A stretch of DNA of 64,000 nt from Halobacillus hunanensis (lineage in GTDB: Bacteria > Bacillota > Bacilli > Bacillales > Halobacillaceae), in the NCBI RefSeq assembly GCF_900166655.1, contig NZ_FVZB01000005.1, positions 439,001 through 503,000 on the forward strand, in the 5' to 3' direction. Of this stretch, positions 10,191 through 17,725 are shown in pieces. The notes under the pieces were generated by a model that had not been told where the DNA came from, did no database searches, and worked only from the letters and a program-made list of their open reading frames with translations. Each line of letters begins with the position of its first letter. Position 1 is the stretch's first letter. The position numbers were made by a program, and so were the translations under genes.

Positions 10191-10697
10191 ATGAAAACGA
10201 AATTAACAGGTCTATCGATTGGATCCCATTTGTGGGTGCAATGGATTATGCTCGGAAGTATTTTGCTGGATACCTTCATGGTTTATCCGAATATTTTTCA
10301 CAATATCCCTCATTCCTTTGAGGTAGGGATGGATTTCATGGAGGTGGCCAGTCCGCACACATATTTTCCTCCTCTGGGATTAGCTAGTATCATAACAGGT
10401 GTTTTTGCATTACTATTTGGCTGGGGTTATAAACGTGCAAGAGTATGGCTGTTCTTAAGTATAGTGATGATAGTACTTGAAGGAGCAATATCCATCATTT
10501 TTGAATGGCCGAGGAATGAAATCATGTTTATCGAGGGAGCTGAGGTACATTCAGTAGAATTTCTTAAACAGATCGCCAAAGAATTCTTAGTGGTTCATTG
10601 GTTTCGGGTAGCTTTTAATGTATTAGCTTCTCTATTTATCTTTGTCGGTTTCTTGAAGTTTTACAGGGGCACTTTGTTAAAATCAAATCAATCTTAA
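10191..10697 (+). CDS. Four-helix membrane protein of unknown function
   Basis: 168 aa, start supported by GAAAGGAG nine bases upstream. Four hydrophobic segments are visible (about residues 12-32, 60-82, 88-108 and 140-160), with conserved-looking polar residues EWPRNEIMF and the motif HWFRVAFN before the last helix. The overall shape (four helices, His-Trp-x-Arg before helix 4) recalls DUF1772/anthrone-oxygenase-like proteins, but I am not sure of that. It is monocistronic with its own terminator. The phased TTAAG repeats upstream suggest control by an OmpR-type regulator. No function is assigned. Confidence 0.75.
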   Translation: MKTKLTGLSIGSHLWVQWIMLGSILLDTFMVYPNIFHNIPHSFEVGMDFMEVASPHTYFPPLGLASIITGVFALLFGWGYKRARVWLFLSIVMIVLEGAISIIFEWPRNEIMFIEGAEVHSVEFLKQIAKEFLVVHWFRVAFNVLASLFIFVGFLKFYRGTLLKSNQS

Positions 10698-10711
10698 TAC
10701 ACTCTCTACGA

Positions 10712-10737
10712 CTCTGGCTGTGTGCCAGAGCTTTTTT
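10712..10737 (+). terminator. Terminator of the 10191 gene
   Basis: CTCTGGC and GCCAGAG pair across TGTGT, followed by CTTTTTTA. Confidence 0.85.
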
Positions 10738-10800
10738 ACTATATAAAATAAGGGGAGAGGACCGAAATGAGTTGGTTCAGTCCCCTTCAGAATCATTCCT

Positions 10801-11967
10801 TCACTCACCAAAAGCTTCCGGAAGCATTTTAAATCCATCTATTTCAGCATCTTCTTCCACTTCTATCATAATGCAGCGTTTGCCCTTATAGTTTACTTGC
10901 TTTACGTATTGCAGGTCCTGAGGGCTGATTGCGATGTTGGCGATTTTCGTGTTGATTTTGATCGATTTTGATTTGTATTTAGGGACGATGCTGCTTGCTT
11001 TCAACTCGTATGATTCATCATCAGTGATTCTTTGAAAAGCGGTTTTTACTTTTTCACTATCGACTGTTTCACCACTCTGAGTTAACACACGTTCTACGTC
11101 CTTATAGTCGAGCTTTGGTGCGGTGTCCTCTTCATTTTCCTCGACGGTACGATTGATTTCCCCATAGACATTCGCGAGGGTGGAGGGGTTGAGTTGATCT
11201 CCTACAACGTCCTTGATTACCTCCTCGAACACGGCTTTGTCTTCTTTCGCCGTCATAAACTCTTCCCCGTTTAAGACGTCTTCAATAAAACGGTAGTCAG
11301 GTTCATTAGCTTTACCTGCAGCGTAGAGAACGTGATTCACATCGGAGGCGCCATCTGTGATGCAGGGAAACAGAAATCCTGTCATCGGGTTCTTGAGATC
11401 AATGACCGGGTCGACTTCAATTTTGTACTTGAATTCTTTCTCCACATAATCGAACTTTATTTCCTTTTTAGGTTCTTGGGTCTGGTTGATGCTGCAAAGA
11501 ATAAAAGGATTGGAATAAACAGCGTCCCGCTCACTTTCCTCAGTTTCTTCATTACGGCGTTTCATTGGTTTCATATATTCAGCGCGAATGAAGGTAATGA
11601 CGACATCCTTTTCATACGGATGGTCTGTGATCATTTTTTCTGTCATCTGCAGCATCTGTTCTTTCCAGTCTTCGATCTCATTACTTAGCAAACCTTTATG
11701 TAAAATGAGCTGACTGTGATTTTCAGCGTCACGTTTAAATTTTAATTCAAATAATTTTTCATCCAGCTGCCCCGTCAGCACTTTTTTGAAATTATTCATA
11801 AAAAGCTCCTGCTGATCTCGGTCTAGCATTTCGAACGGCTGGCTCTGGTGATGGTAGATGTCCGTTGATTCTTTCATAATATATACGTTAAAAATGTCTG
11901 AGACCTTCAATAAATCATTGTCTACTTTTAGTTGTCTGCGTATGCCGGCTAAGTCTTTTTTGTCCAT
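10801..11967 (-). CDS. DUF4317 family protein
   Basis: 388 aa protein starting MDKKDLAGIRRQLKVDND, which I recognise as the conserved N-terminus of the DUF4317 family found in Bacillales and Clostridia. It is soluble, highly charged and acidic, with no signal peptide or membrane helix and no known catalytic motif. TTAGGAGTG precedes the ATG. The function of the family is not established. Its 5' side faces the repeat array and NERD remnant at 12.1-12.7 kb. It is transcribed alone towards the terminator of the preceding gene. Confidence 0.8.
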   Translation of the reverse strand: MDKKDLAGIRRQLKVDNDLLKVSDIFNVYIMKESTDIYHHQSQPFEMLDRDQQELFMNNFKKVLTGQLDEKLFELKFKRDAENHSQLILHKGLLSNEIEDWKEQMLQMTEKMITDHPYEKDVVITFIRAEYMKPMKRRNEETEESERDAVYSNPFILCSINQTQEPKKEIKFDYVEKEFKYKIEVDPVIDLKNPMTGFLFPCITDGASDVNHVLYAAGKANEPDYRFIEDVLNGEEFMTAKEDKAVFEEVIKDVVGDQLNPSTLANVYGEINRTVEENEEDTAPKLDYKDVERVLTQSGETVDSEKVKTAFQRITDDESYELKASSIVPKYKSKSIKINTKIANIAISPQDLQYVKQVNYKGKRCIMIEVEEDAEIDGFKMLPEAFGE

Positions 11968-12118
11968 TGACGTTCACTCCTAAGTTGGTCGGATATGATC
12001 ATTTTATTTTAACATATGCTTCACATCAATACGGAGGCACTGATATTAAGGGAGCGCGCGAACAGTCAGGCCCAGTTACATAGTCATACCGCCGTTAAAG
12101 AGGGAACAGAGATATATA

Positions 12119-12244
12119 AATAACGTCCTATCGGGGAGCGATAAACCCCTGACTCGTGGGGATAGCTTCTTAACGCGAGGCGATAACGCCTTAACTGTTA
12201 GCCATAGTGTCCTATCTCAATAAGATAACTCCCTAACGGTAAAT
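12119..12244. repeat. Array of six 21-bp degenerate repeats (family A, left part)
   Basis: Six units of exactly 21 bp start at 12119, 12140, 12161, 12182, 12203 and 12224. Each opens with (G/C/A)ATA and has the shape GATAACGTCCTAAC plus seven variable bases often ending in AGC. No unit is identical to another, but the phase never slips. The array stops where homology to a NERD-protein C-terminus begins and resumes on its other side at 12595. The same family in reverse orientation is found at 41610. Confidence 0.85.
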
Positions 12245-12250
12245 TTGAAG

Positions 12251-12589
12251 CTATTCAATGAGGCTTATGGTATATTTTCGCGATTGGGTTTGGCCGAAGT
12301 TATGGGAGCAACTTTCCGAGAGTAATCTTCTAGCTACCTTTGTGGAAGAAAGACATGCAAATCTCCTGAATTGCGGATTGGTGATCATATCAGAAATAAG
12401 CAGCTGATAATCTTGCAATGTTCTTAAGTGAGCATCCTTAGATTTATAGCCACAATTAAGGCAGTACCAATGATCACGCTTACGGAGCATTGGATAGGTG
12501 CGGCATTTCGCACATTGTACCCCCATGATCAAATCCTCAATAGTTAGGTCGAAGCGCTTAAGAATAGCTCCTCCGTGCTTTACTAACAC
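12251..12589 (-). pseudogene. C-terminal remnant of a NERD-domain protein (zinc ribbon part)
   Basis: 112-codon frame starting at GTG. It contains a Cys4 zinc ribbon (Cys26, Cys29, Cys43, Cys46: CAKC and CLNC) followed by DAHLRTLQDYQLL, ITNPQFRRF, and LSSTKVARRLL near the end. This is the layout of the C-terminal third of NERD (nuclease-related) proteins of Bacillaceae as I know them. The whole NERD nuclease domain is missing, the GTG has no good ribosome binding site, and the frame is bordered on both sides by 21-bp repeat units. I read it as a gene fragment. An independent small zinc-ribbon protein is the alternative. Confidence 0.6.
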
Positions 12590-12594
12590 TGGCA

Positions 12595-12657
12595 GATAAG
12601 ATCCTAACTCCTGGTGATAGCGTCCTATCTTAATTAGATAGTGTCTTAAGGTAGTAT
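12595..12657. repeat. Array of three 21-bp degenerate repeats (family A, right part)
   Basis: Units at 12595, 12616 and 12637 begin GATAAGATCCTAAC, GATAGCGTCCTATC and GATAGTGTCTTAAG, each 21 bp long and in the same orientation as the left part. Confidence 0.8.
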
Positions 12658-12733
12658 TGATATTTTTTTATTGTTTGAGAAGTTGAAAAACAAGTAATAA
12701 GATTCTATTAGATAAAAAAAGGGGGAGAATTAA

Positions 12734-12892
12734 ATGTTTATCGGAGTGTTTTTCTACTTAGCGATCATCCTATTGATTGCCTCTATCATAAGATGGATTA
12801 GAATGATCAAAATTAATAGCGATATACAAGTACGTCAGAACGAGAAAATTATAGGATTGCTGAACAAAATCAAAGAGAAAGAAGATATATGA
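12734..12892 (+). CDS. Small membrane protein (52 aa)
   Basis: Unlisted small ORF with a strong site AAAGGGGGAG seven bases before the ATG. The product begins MFIGVFFYLAIILLIASII (one membrane helix), followed by a basic RWIRMIK segment and a charged, probably helical tail ending NKIKEKEDI. The layout (N-terminal helix plus short coiled tail) matches small Bacillus proteins such as the DUF4083 type. TTGAAA and TATTAG, 17 bases apart near 12680-12710, may be its promoter. The function is unknown. Confidence 0.65.
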   Translation: MFIGVFFYLAIILLIASIIRWIRMIKINSDIQVRQNEKIIGLLNKIKEKEDI

Positions 12893-13032
12893 GTAGCCGA
12901 TCATGACACCATGTATTCTTATACTTATGAGTTGGATACAGTTTTATAATAACAACCTAATATTGTATAATAGTAGAGATTATCGTAATTAGGTTTTACA
13001 TATACGACAGGATTATAAAGGAAGATTAATTA

Positions 13033-14199
13033 ATGTCAGAGGAAAATATTACGAGATTACAAATAGGTGAGAAAGAATTGATCTTAATTGGTACAGCCCA
13101 CGTCTCGAAACACAGTGCAGAGCAGGTGAAGGAAGTCATCGAAGCAGAACAGCCGGACTCTGTTTGTGTGGAACTTGATGAACAGCGTTATCAGTCGATC
13201 AAGGACGGAAACAGCTGGAGAGACATGGACATTTTCAAGGTAATTAAAGAAAAGAAAGCAACTTTGCTGTTAATGAACCTTGCGATTTCTTCCTTCCAGA
13301 ATCGTATGGCCAAGCAATTCGGCATTAAACCAGGTCAGGAAATGATTCAAGGGATTGAATCAGCTCAGGAAACTGGGGCTGAGCTTGTTCTTGCTGATCG
13401 GAATATTCAAATCACGTTTGCTCGTATTTGGCGGGGGCTCGGATTGAAAGGCAAAGCGATGCTGCTTACCCAAGTGGTTGCCAGTATCTTTAGCAAGGAG
13501 AGCATTTCTGAAGAAGAACTGGAGAAGATGAAGGAGAAAGATACGATTAATTCTGTCTTGAATGAATTCGCGGAGGCGTTTCCTAAACTGAAGCGACCAC
13601 TTATTGATGAACGAGATCAATTTTTAGCACAAAAAATAAAAGAGGCACCAGGCAACAAGGTAGTGGCTGTGCTCGGCGCTGCTCATGTTCCTGGTATTAA
13701 AGAGGAAATAAAGGAAGAACATGATTTAACACGCTTAAATGAACTTCCGCCAAAGTCAAAGGCCCCTAAGGTTATTGCCTGGACGATTCCGGTTATATTA
13801 ATTGCATTAATTGCTTTTACCTTTAGCGCAGATCCGTCGGCAGGACTTCAACAGACGATCAGTTGGGTATTATGGAACGGGACCTTGTCGGCAATAGGAA
13901 CCGCGATTGCATTAGGACACCCGCTTGCGATTCTTACAGCTTTTGTGGCAGCACCGATTACCTCGCTTGATCCGATCACAGCTGCAGGGTGGTTTGCAGG
14001 TTTTGTACAGGCGTATTTTGTACGACCAAATGTTGGGGATTTTGAGAGAATTTCAGATGATGTTCATAGTGTAAAAGGATTCTGGAGAAATAAAGCTACT
14101 CGTATTTTACTTGTCGTCGTGCTGGCGAATCTCGGCAGTTCGCTGGGAACATTTATTGGCGGGGCAGATGTCGTGCGATTGTTTATTGAAAATATCTAA
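13033..14199 (+). CDS. TraB/PrgY family membrane protein
   Basis: 388 aa. The N-terminal ~230 residues form the TraB domain with the paired motifs LIGTAHVSKHS (about residue 20) and LGAAHVPGI (about 215), the conserved GTxH/GxxH pattern of this TIKI-related family. The C-terminal ~150 residues hold about four membrane helices. The family was named for Enterococcus proteins that dampen peptide pheromone signalling (TraB/PrgY), but chromosomal Bacillaceae members have no shown role. The putative metal-dependent protease activity of the fold is known only for eukaryotic TIKI. Start supported by AAAGGAAG. It is monocistronic, followed by a hairpin. Confidence 0.85.
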   Translation: MSEENITRLQIGEKELILIGTAHVSKHSAEQVKEVIEAEQPDSVCVELDEQRYQSIKDGNSWRDMDIFKVIKEKKATLLLMNLAISSFQNRMAKQFGIKPGQEMIQGIESAQETGAELVLADRNIQITFARIWRGLGLKGKAMLLTQVVASIFSKESISEEELEKMKEKDTINSVLNEFAEAFPKLKRPLIDERDQFLAQKIKEAPGNKVVAVLGAAHVPGIKEEIKEEHDLTRLNELPPKSKAPKVIAWTIPVILIALIAFTFSADPSAGLQQTISWVLWNGTLSAIGTAIALGHPLAILTAFVAAPITSLDPITAAGWFAGFVQAYFVRPNVGDFERISDDVHSVKGFWRNKATRILLVVVLANLGSSLGTFIGGADVVRLFIENI

Positions 14200-14212
14200 T
14201 AGAAGATGCACT

Positions 14213-14250
14213 TGGGGCTAATCTTGTAATTTCACATACAGGTTAGCCCA
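14213..14250 (+). terminator. Terminator of the TraB gene
   Basis: GGGCTAA-CTTGT pairs with ACAGGTTAGCCC with one bulge, followed by a loose T-rich tail. Confidence 0.65.
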
Positions 14251-14402
14251 ACTTTATTTTGTTACTCCAATTAAATTAAGGTTATAATGCTATTAAAAGT
14301 GGAAGTTGATAAGGGGGATAAATACCTCAAACTCTCATAGAGGTGTCACGGTTGGGTTGGAGCAATTATAGTTGTAAAAGATCAAAAAGGAGGATGATAT
14401 CG

Positions 14403-14807
14403 GTGGATAATTTAGAGAGAAAAATCAATCAAAGTATGGCTAACCTTGAACAGGCTATAACTAGATTAGAAGAAGCACTGTCTGAAGACCAAAGCAATAG
14501 TCTCATCGTTGATGGCACAATTCAACGTTTTGAATTTACTATTGAACTATATTGGAAAACCCTCAGAAGACTGTTGCTGTCCGAAGGTATTGAAACAAAG
14601 ACTCCTAAAGAAACATTAAAACCTTCATATAAAGCTGGCTGGTTACAAGATGAACAGGCATGGTTGCAAATGCTTAAAGATCGTAATGAGACTTCACACA
14701 TATATAATGAAGAAACGGCGAATCAAATTCTAGGTAATATTAATAGCTACTTTCCAGAAATGTTGTCAACGTTTAAGGTATTAAGAAAGAGATATGAGGA
14801 TAAATAG
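14403..14807 (+). CDS. hepT: HEPN toxin-like protein, HepT (nucleotidyltransferase partner)
   Basis: 134 aa from GTG 14403, chosen because AAAGGAGG lies nine bases upstream; the longer frame starting at 14343 has no site. It is all helical and matches the HI0074/nucleotidyltransferase substrate-binding family. The catalytic HEPN motif is explicit: Arg94-x4-His99-x-Tyr101 (RNETSHIY). In characterised type VII systems this motif is an RNase centre and the Tyr is the AMPylation target. It overlaps the following MntA gene by 14 bases. Together they form a type VII toxin-antitoxin pair, with HepT the toxin. Confidence 0.85.
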   Translation: MDNLERKINQSMANLEQAITRLEEALSEDQSNSLIVDGTIQRFEFTIELYWKTLRRLLLSEGIETKTPKETLKPSYKAGWLQDEQAWLQMLKDRNETSHIYNEETANQILGNINSYFPEMLSTFKVLRKRYEDK

Positions 14808-15105
14808 AGTGATTCCTATAAGTATAATAGAACAAATTACTATCATTGCAGATAACTTCAGTACAATAGACAGGATTCTTTTGTTTGGGTCAAGGGCATA
14901 TGGAGATCACCAAGAAGATTCGGATATTGACCTTGCTGTAATAGCGCCCAGGATGCAGCAGTTTGAATGGCTTGATTTCTCCGACGAAATTGAAGATAAA
15001 GTGGAGACTTTGTTGAGTATTGATCTTATCAAGTGGGAAGGCGCTCCTGAAACTCTGCAGCAAGAAATAAACAATTGCTATCAAATAGTCTATAGTAGAA
15101 ACTGA
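14794..15105 (+). CDS. mntA: Minimal nucleotidyltransferase antitoxin MntA
   Basis: 103 aa MNT-fold protein. Gly32-Ser33 and Asp44-x-Asp46 (GSRAYGDHQEDSDID) form the GS-x10-D-x-D motif of the polymerase-beta superfamily, with a third acidic residue in LSIDLIKW. In known pairs MntA adenylylates the Tyr of HepT and thereby silences its RNase activity. It overlaps hepT (ATG inside the hepT 3' end), so expression is coupled. A bidirectional terminator follows. All catalytic residues are intact, so the module is probably functional. Confidence 0.85.
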   Translation: MRINRVIPISIIEQITIIADNFSTIDRILLFGSRAYGDHQEDSDIDLAVIAPRMQQFEWLDFSDEIEDKVETLLSIDLIKWEGAPETLQQEINNCYQIVYSRN

Positions 15106-15119
15106 ACTATTCTCACAAA

Positions 15120-15162
15120 AAGAAGAGGCTAACCTTTTGCATGTAAAAGGTTAGCCCCTTCT
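15120..15162. terminator. Bidirectional terminator between mntA and the 15168 gene
   Basis: GGCTAACCTTTT and AAAAGGTTAGCC form a 12-bp stem with a 6-base loop. The flanks are A-rich on the left and T-rich on the right, so it can serve both converging units. Confidence 0.85.
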
Positions 15163-15167
15163 ATTAC

Positions 15168-15395
15168 CTAGTCTATCATTTTGATTAATAGAACATTTCT
15201 ATCTTCTTGTTCAGTCTCAGATGAGAGATCATACTTTTTCAAAAGATGGAATAAATCATTTAGTGTTTCCTGATCGTGTTCTCTTCGCAAAAAGGCTTGG
15301 AGCCCGTCAACCAAATGGTTTGGCAAAAACTGTTCCTGACTTTCGAATTTATTCACCACATCAGCATGAGAATGATCAATGTTACATTTCCCCAT
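15168..15395 (-). CDS. Small acidic hypothetical protein (75 aa)
   Basis: 75 aa protein beginning MGKCNIDHSHADVVNKFE, soluble, rich in Asp, Glu, Leu and His, with no membrane segment. AAAGGATGA precedes the ATG. It begins 15 bases after the stop of the esterase gene on the same strand, so it is the second gene of a two-gene operon. I do not recognise the family. The short spacing, ribosome binding site and downstream terminator support it as real. Confidence 0.65.
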   Translation of the reverse strand: MGKCNIDHSHADVVNKFESQEQFLPNHLVDGLQAFLRREHDQETLNDLFHLLKKYDLSSETEQEDRNVLLIKMID

Positions 15396-15409
15396 TTACG
15401 TCATCCTTT

Positions 15410-16213
15410 CTACAAGTTTGATATAAGTGTTTCGACTTCTTCTCGAACAACTTTCCAGGCAGCGGTAGTCGTATCGGTTAACATAAAATGCTCAGCTTCC
15501 GGCAGTCCTACATATTTAACAAAATCACCAGCTTCCTGGGCTTCACGGTAATAGTGGTCACTAATGCCGATCGGAACATTGATGTCCAGTGCACCGTGGA
15601 TCAATACTTGAGGCACATCTAAAGGCAGCAGTTCGATAGGGGAAGCATCATGGTAACGGATAGGTTGTTCTTCTGGAGTGCTTTGGAGCAGCTCAGCAGT
15701 TGGGTTATTGGGTTCCGCAGATAAAGCCTTTTCCCGAAATTGATGTACGTCATACATACGCTCCAGATCACTTACACCTGCCAAACTGATGGCTCCGGAA
15801 ATCGCGAGGGGATGGTACGTAGTATGAAGTTCACTGTTTTCTGGTAGATAATGGCGGGCAGCAAGCCATAAAGCCAGATGTCCTCCAGCGGAATGACCGA
15901 TCGTAATAACCCGGTTTAAATCTAGCGGATATGTATTAGCAAGGGTTGTAAGATAGTCACTAGCATCAGCCGCATCTGTGAGCGTACCTGGCCATGCGCC
16001 ACCTTCTTGGCCAACACGACGATATTCAATATTCCAAGTTGCGATGCCGTTTGCCGTTAAGTCTTCAGCTACCTGTGTCATATTATCAAGCCGAAATGGT
16101 TCCCGCCAAAAACCACCGTGAATAACAATGGCGACGGGATGAGGGCCTTCATAATCAGGAAGGCGTAATTCACCAAATTGATTTTCATTTTCTCCATAAA
16201 AAATTTTTTTCAT
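15410..16213 (-). CDS. Alpha/beta hydrolase (esterase / kynurenine formamidase-like)
   Basis: 267 aa cytoplasmic hydrolase of the BD-FAE/esterase_D group. The oxyanion-hole motif HGGFW is at about residue 33, the nucleophile is in GHSAGGH at about 130, the acid is probably the Asp in HGALDINVP, and the His is in EAEHF. HGGxW with GHSAGG is the pattern shared with arylformamidases (kynurenine formamidase), but no tryptophan catabolic gene is adjacent, so the substrate is open. Start ATG 16213 lies next to an A-rich site. A 20-bp repeat array lies 105 bp upstream. Confidence 0.82.
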   Translation of the reverse strand: MKKIFYGENENQFGELRLPDYEGPHPVAIVIHGGFWREPFRLDNMTQVAEDLTANGIATWNIEYRRVGQEGGAWPGTLTDAADASDYLTTLANTYPLDLNRVITIGHSAGGHLALWLAARHYLPENSELHTTYHPLAISGAISLAGVSDLERMYDVHQFREKALSAEPNNPTAELLQSTPEEQPIRYHDASPIELLPLDVPQVLIHGALDINVPIGISDHYYREAQEAGDFVKYVGLPEAEHFMLTDTTTAAWKVVREEVETLISNL

Positions 16214-16318
16214 AACATCACCTCATTGTTAGTATGCCTGTATATATTATCGCACATTTCAGAGCAGCTAAGCATCATGAGTATGTGGGTCGTCGAATCG
16301 TGAGGAGGAGGTGTTTAT

Positions 16319-16418
16319 CCGCGAAAACTTCGATATTACCGCGAAAATTAAAATATATCCGCGAAAATTAATAGTTAACCGTTAAAATGAAGATATATCC
16401 GCGAATCGTCTTATCCCA
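16319..16418. repeat. Array of five 20-bp degenerate repeats (family B)
   Basis: Units start at exactly 16319, 16339, 16359, 16379 and 16399. The consensus is CCGCGAAAATTAAAATATAT; units 1-4 match it well and unit 5 only at its first half. It is non-coding, between the terminator of the methionine operon and the esterase gene. Confidence 0.85.
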
Positions 16419-16522
16419 GCAAATAATAGCTCCCATAGCGTGATTTTCGAGAGGAGACTGCGAATATAGAGTGCGGTATTCTCCACTACGCATAAAATAC
16501 TTATAGAGAAAAACAACAAGCT

Positions 16523-16557
16523 GAAAAATCCTGCGACCCTCTTCAGATCGCAGGAGC
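16523..16557 (-). terminator. Terminator of the methionine operon
   Basis: On the minus strand, CTCCTGCGA and TCGCAGGA pair across about 10 bases, followed by TTTTTC. It lies ten bases after the last stop codon. Confidence 0.85.
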
Positions 16558-16564
16558 ATTCTTC

Positions 16565-17614
16565 TTATGCTTTCGTTTTATAGGAAGTGATATGAGGTTG
16601 TAACGTATCATCTGATCCAAACAAAAAGTGTTTTTCCATATCTGGAGAGTAGGTTGAGTTTACTGTGGTGCGTCCAACGGTTTCTGCAACCTCTCTCAGC
16701 ATGCTCGGGGATGCCCCGCAACACAAGCCAATATAGTTAATACCTGCTTCATGAGCAGTCTTTGCCCACTGGGCTAGCTCGTAACGATTACAATAGAGCG
16801 GGTCTAATGAAGTTGGAAATGTCGTCTCTGTGGGAAGATTGCAAGCACAACCCCCGTCGGGTAAATTGAAGAAGGTAGGATGTTCTTCGGTTGTTCGGTA
16901 AGGAATGGGGAGCGCTCCGACATAACCATCTACCGTGTCACGAATTTTCTCTACATAAGGCTGCATAGTGGCTGGACCGCGGAAGCAGTTCATGCCGACA
17001 ACTAATGCGCCTTGATTTTCTAGTAAGAGACAGGCTTCTTCGACGGTGTAGCCATCCCGAAGAATATTTTCGCCCATGAGTCCGAACGTGATGACAGCAG
17101 GTAATTCTTGTTTAGTGATTTCCTCCAAGGCAATTTTAGCTTCCTCATAATAATAGAAGGTTTCTGCGTTTACAAAGTCGACACCTTCGTCCTTGCACCA
17201 TCCGACCATTTCAGCAAACATATGGCGGACACTGTCTATGGATTGTGGATCGCCAGGGTTAAATAAGTTTGTATTTGAAATATTACCTGCCACCAGCGCT
17301 TCCTCTTCTGGATGCTCCTTCGCTACTTCTTTTGCCAGTCGAATAGCCTGGCGATTTAAAGGCTCTAGTAAATTTTCTTTACCAATGATGCGCATTTTTT
17401 CACGATGTGCATTGTACGTGAAAGCTAAAACGACATCTGACCCTGCCAACATATAATCACGGTAAGTCTGTTTTAAGGCTTGAGGATTTTCGAGTGCGAC
17501 TTCAGGTACAAACGAGCCTGCCTGTAAATATCCGCGCCTTTCAAGTTCAAATAAATATCCTTCCCCGCAAATCACCGTGCCATCCTGTAGACGCTGTTCT
17601 AATGTTCTTTTCAT
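16565..17614 (-). CDS. Betaine--homocysteine S-methyltransferase-like protein
   Basis: 349 aa, a single-domain Zn-dependent homocysteine methyltransferase. The zinc Cys are in GMNC (about residue 208) and GLCCG (about 299). The N-terminal segment (YLFELERRGYLQAG, then YRDYMLAGSDVVLAFTYNAH) resembles betaine-homocysteine methyltransferases more than the MetH or YitJ domains next door. Predicted reaction: glycine betaine plus homocysteine to dimethylglycine plus methionine, sensible in a betaine-accumulating halophile. MmuM-type S-methylmethionine use is the main alternative. It is the last gene of the minus-strand methionine cluster, separated from metC by 111 bases with no terminator. AAAGGTTG precedes the ATG. 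Confidence 0.72.
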   Translation of the reverse strand: MKRTLEQRLQDGTVICGEGYLFELERRGYLQAGSFVPEVALENPQALKQTYRDYMLAGSDVVLAFTYNAHREKMRIIGKENLLEPLNRQAIRLAKEVAKEHPEEEALVAGNISNTNLFNPGDPQSIDSVRHMFAEMVGWCKDEGVDFVNAETFYYYEEAKIALEEITKQELPAVITFGLMGENILRDGYTVEEACLLLENQGALVVGMNCFRGPATMQPYVEKIRDTVDGYVGALPIPYRTTEEHPTFFNLPDGGCACNLPTETTFPTSLDPLYCNRYELAQWAKTAHEAGINYIGLCCGASPSMLREVAETVGRTTVNSTYSPDMEKHFLFGSDDTLQPHITSYKTKA

Positions 17615-17725
17615 AGTTCAACAACCTTTCCATTTTAATTAGTATATAAAATTAGATAAGAAGACAGAGTTCATGGGCCCGTAGCCTTCGCTAATGTAAA
17701 TCTTCTTAGGTCGGCCCTCTTGCTT

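Noticed and set aside
16368-16559. 63-codon minus-strand frame over array B and the terminator
   Set aside because: It runs through a transcription terminator and the repeat array, with no ribosome binding site.
17615-17725. Riboswitch in the metC-BHMT gap
   Set aside because: It has GGGCC words and an AGAAGAT segment but lacks the S-box core (no GATGAAG/GCAACC, no terminator).
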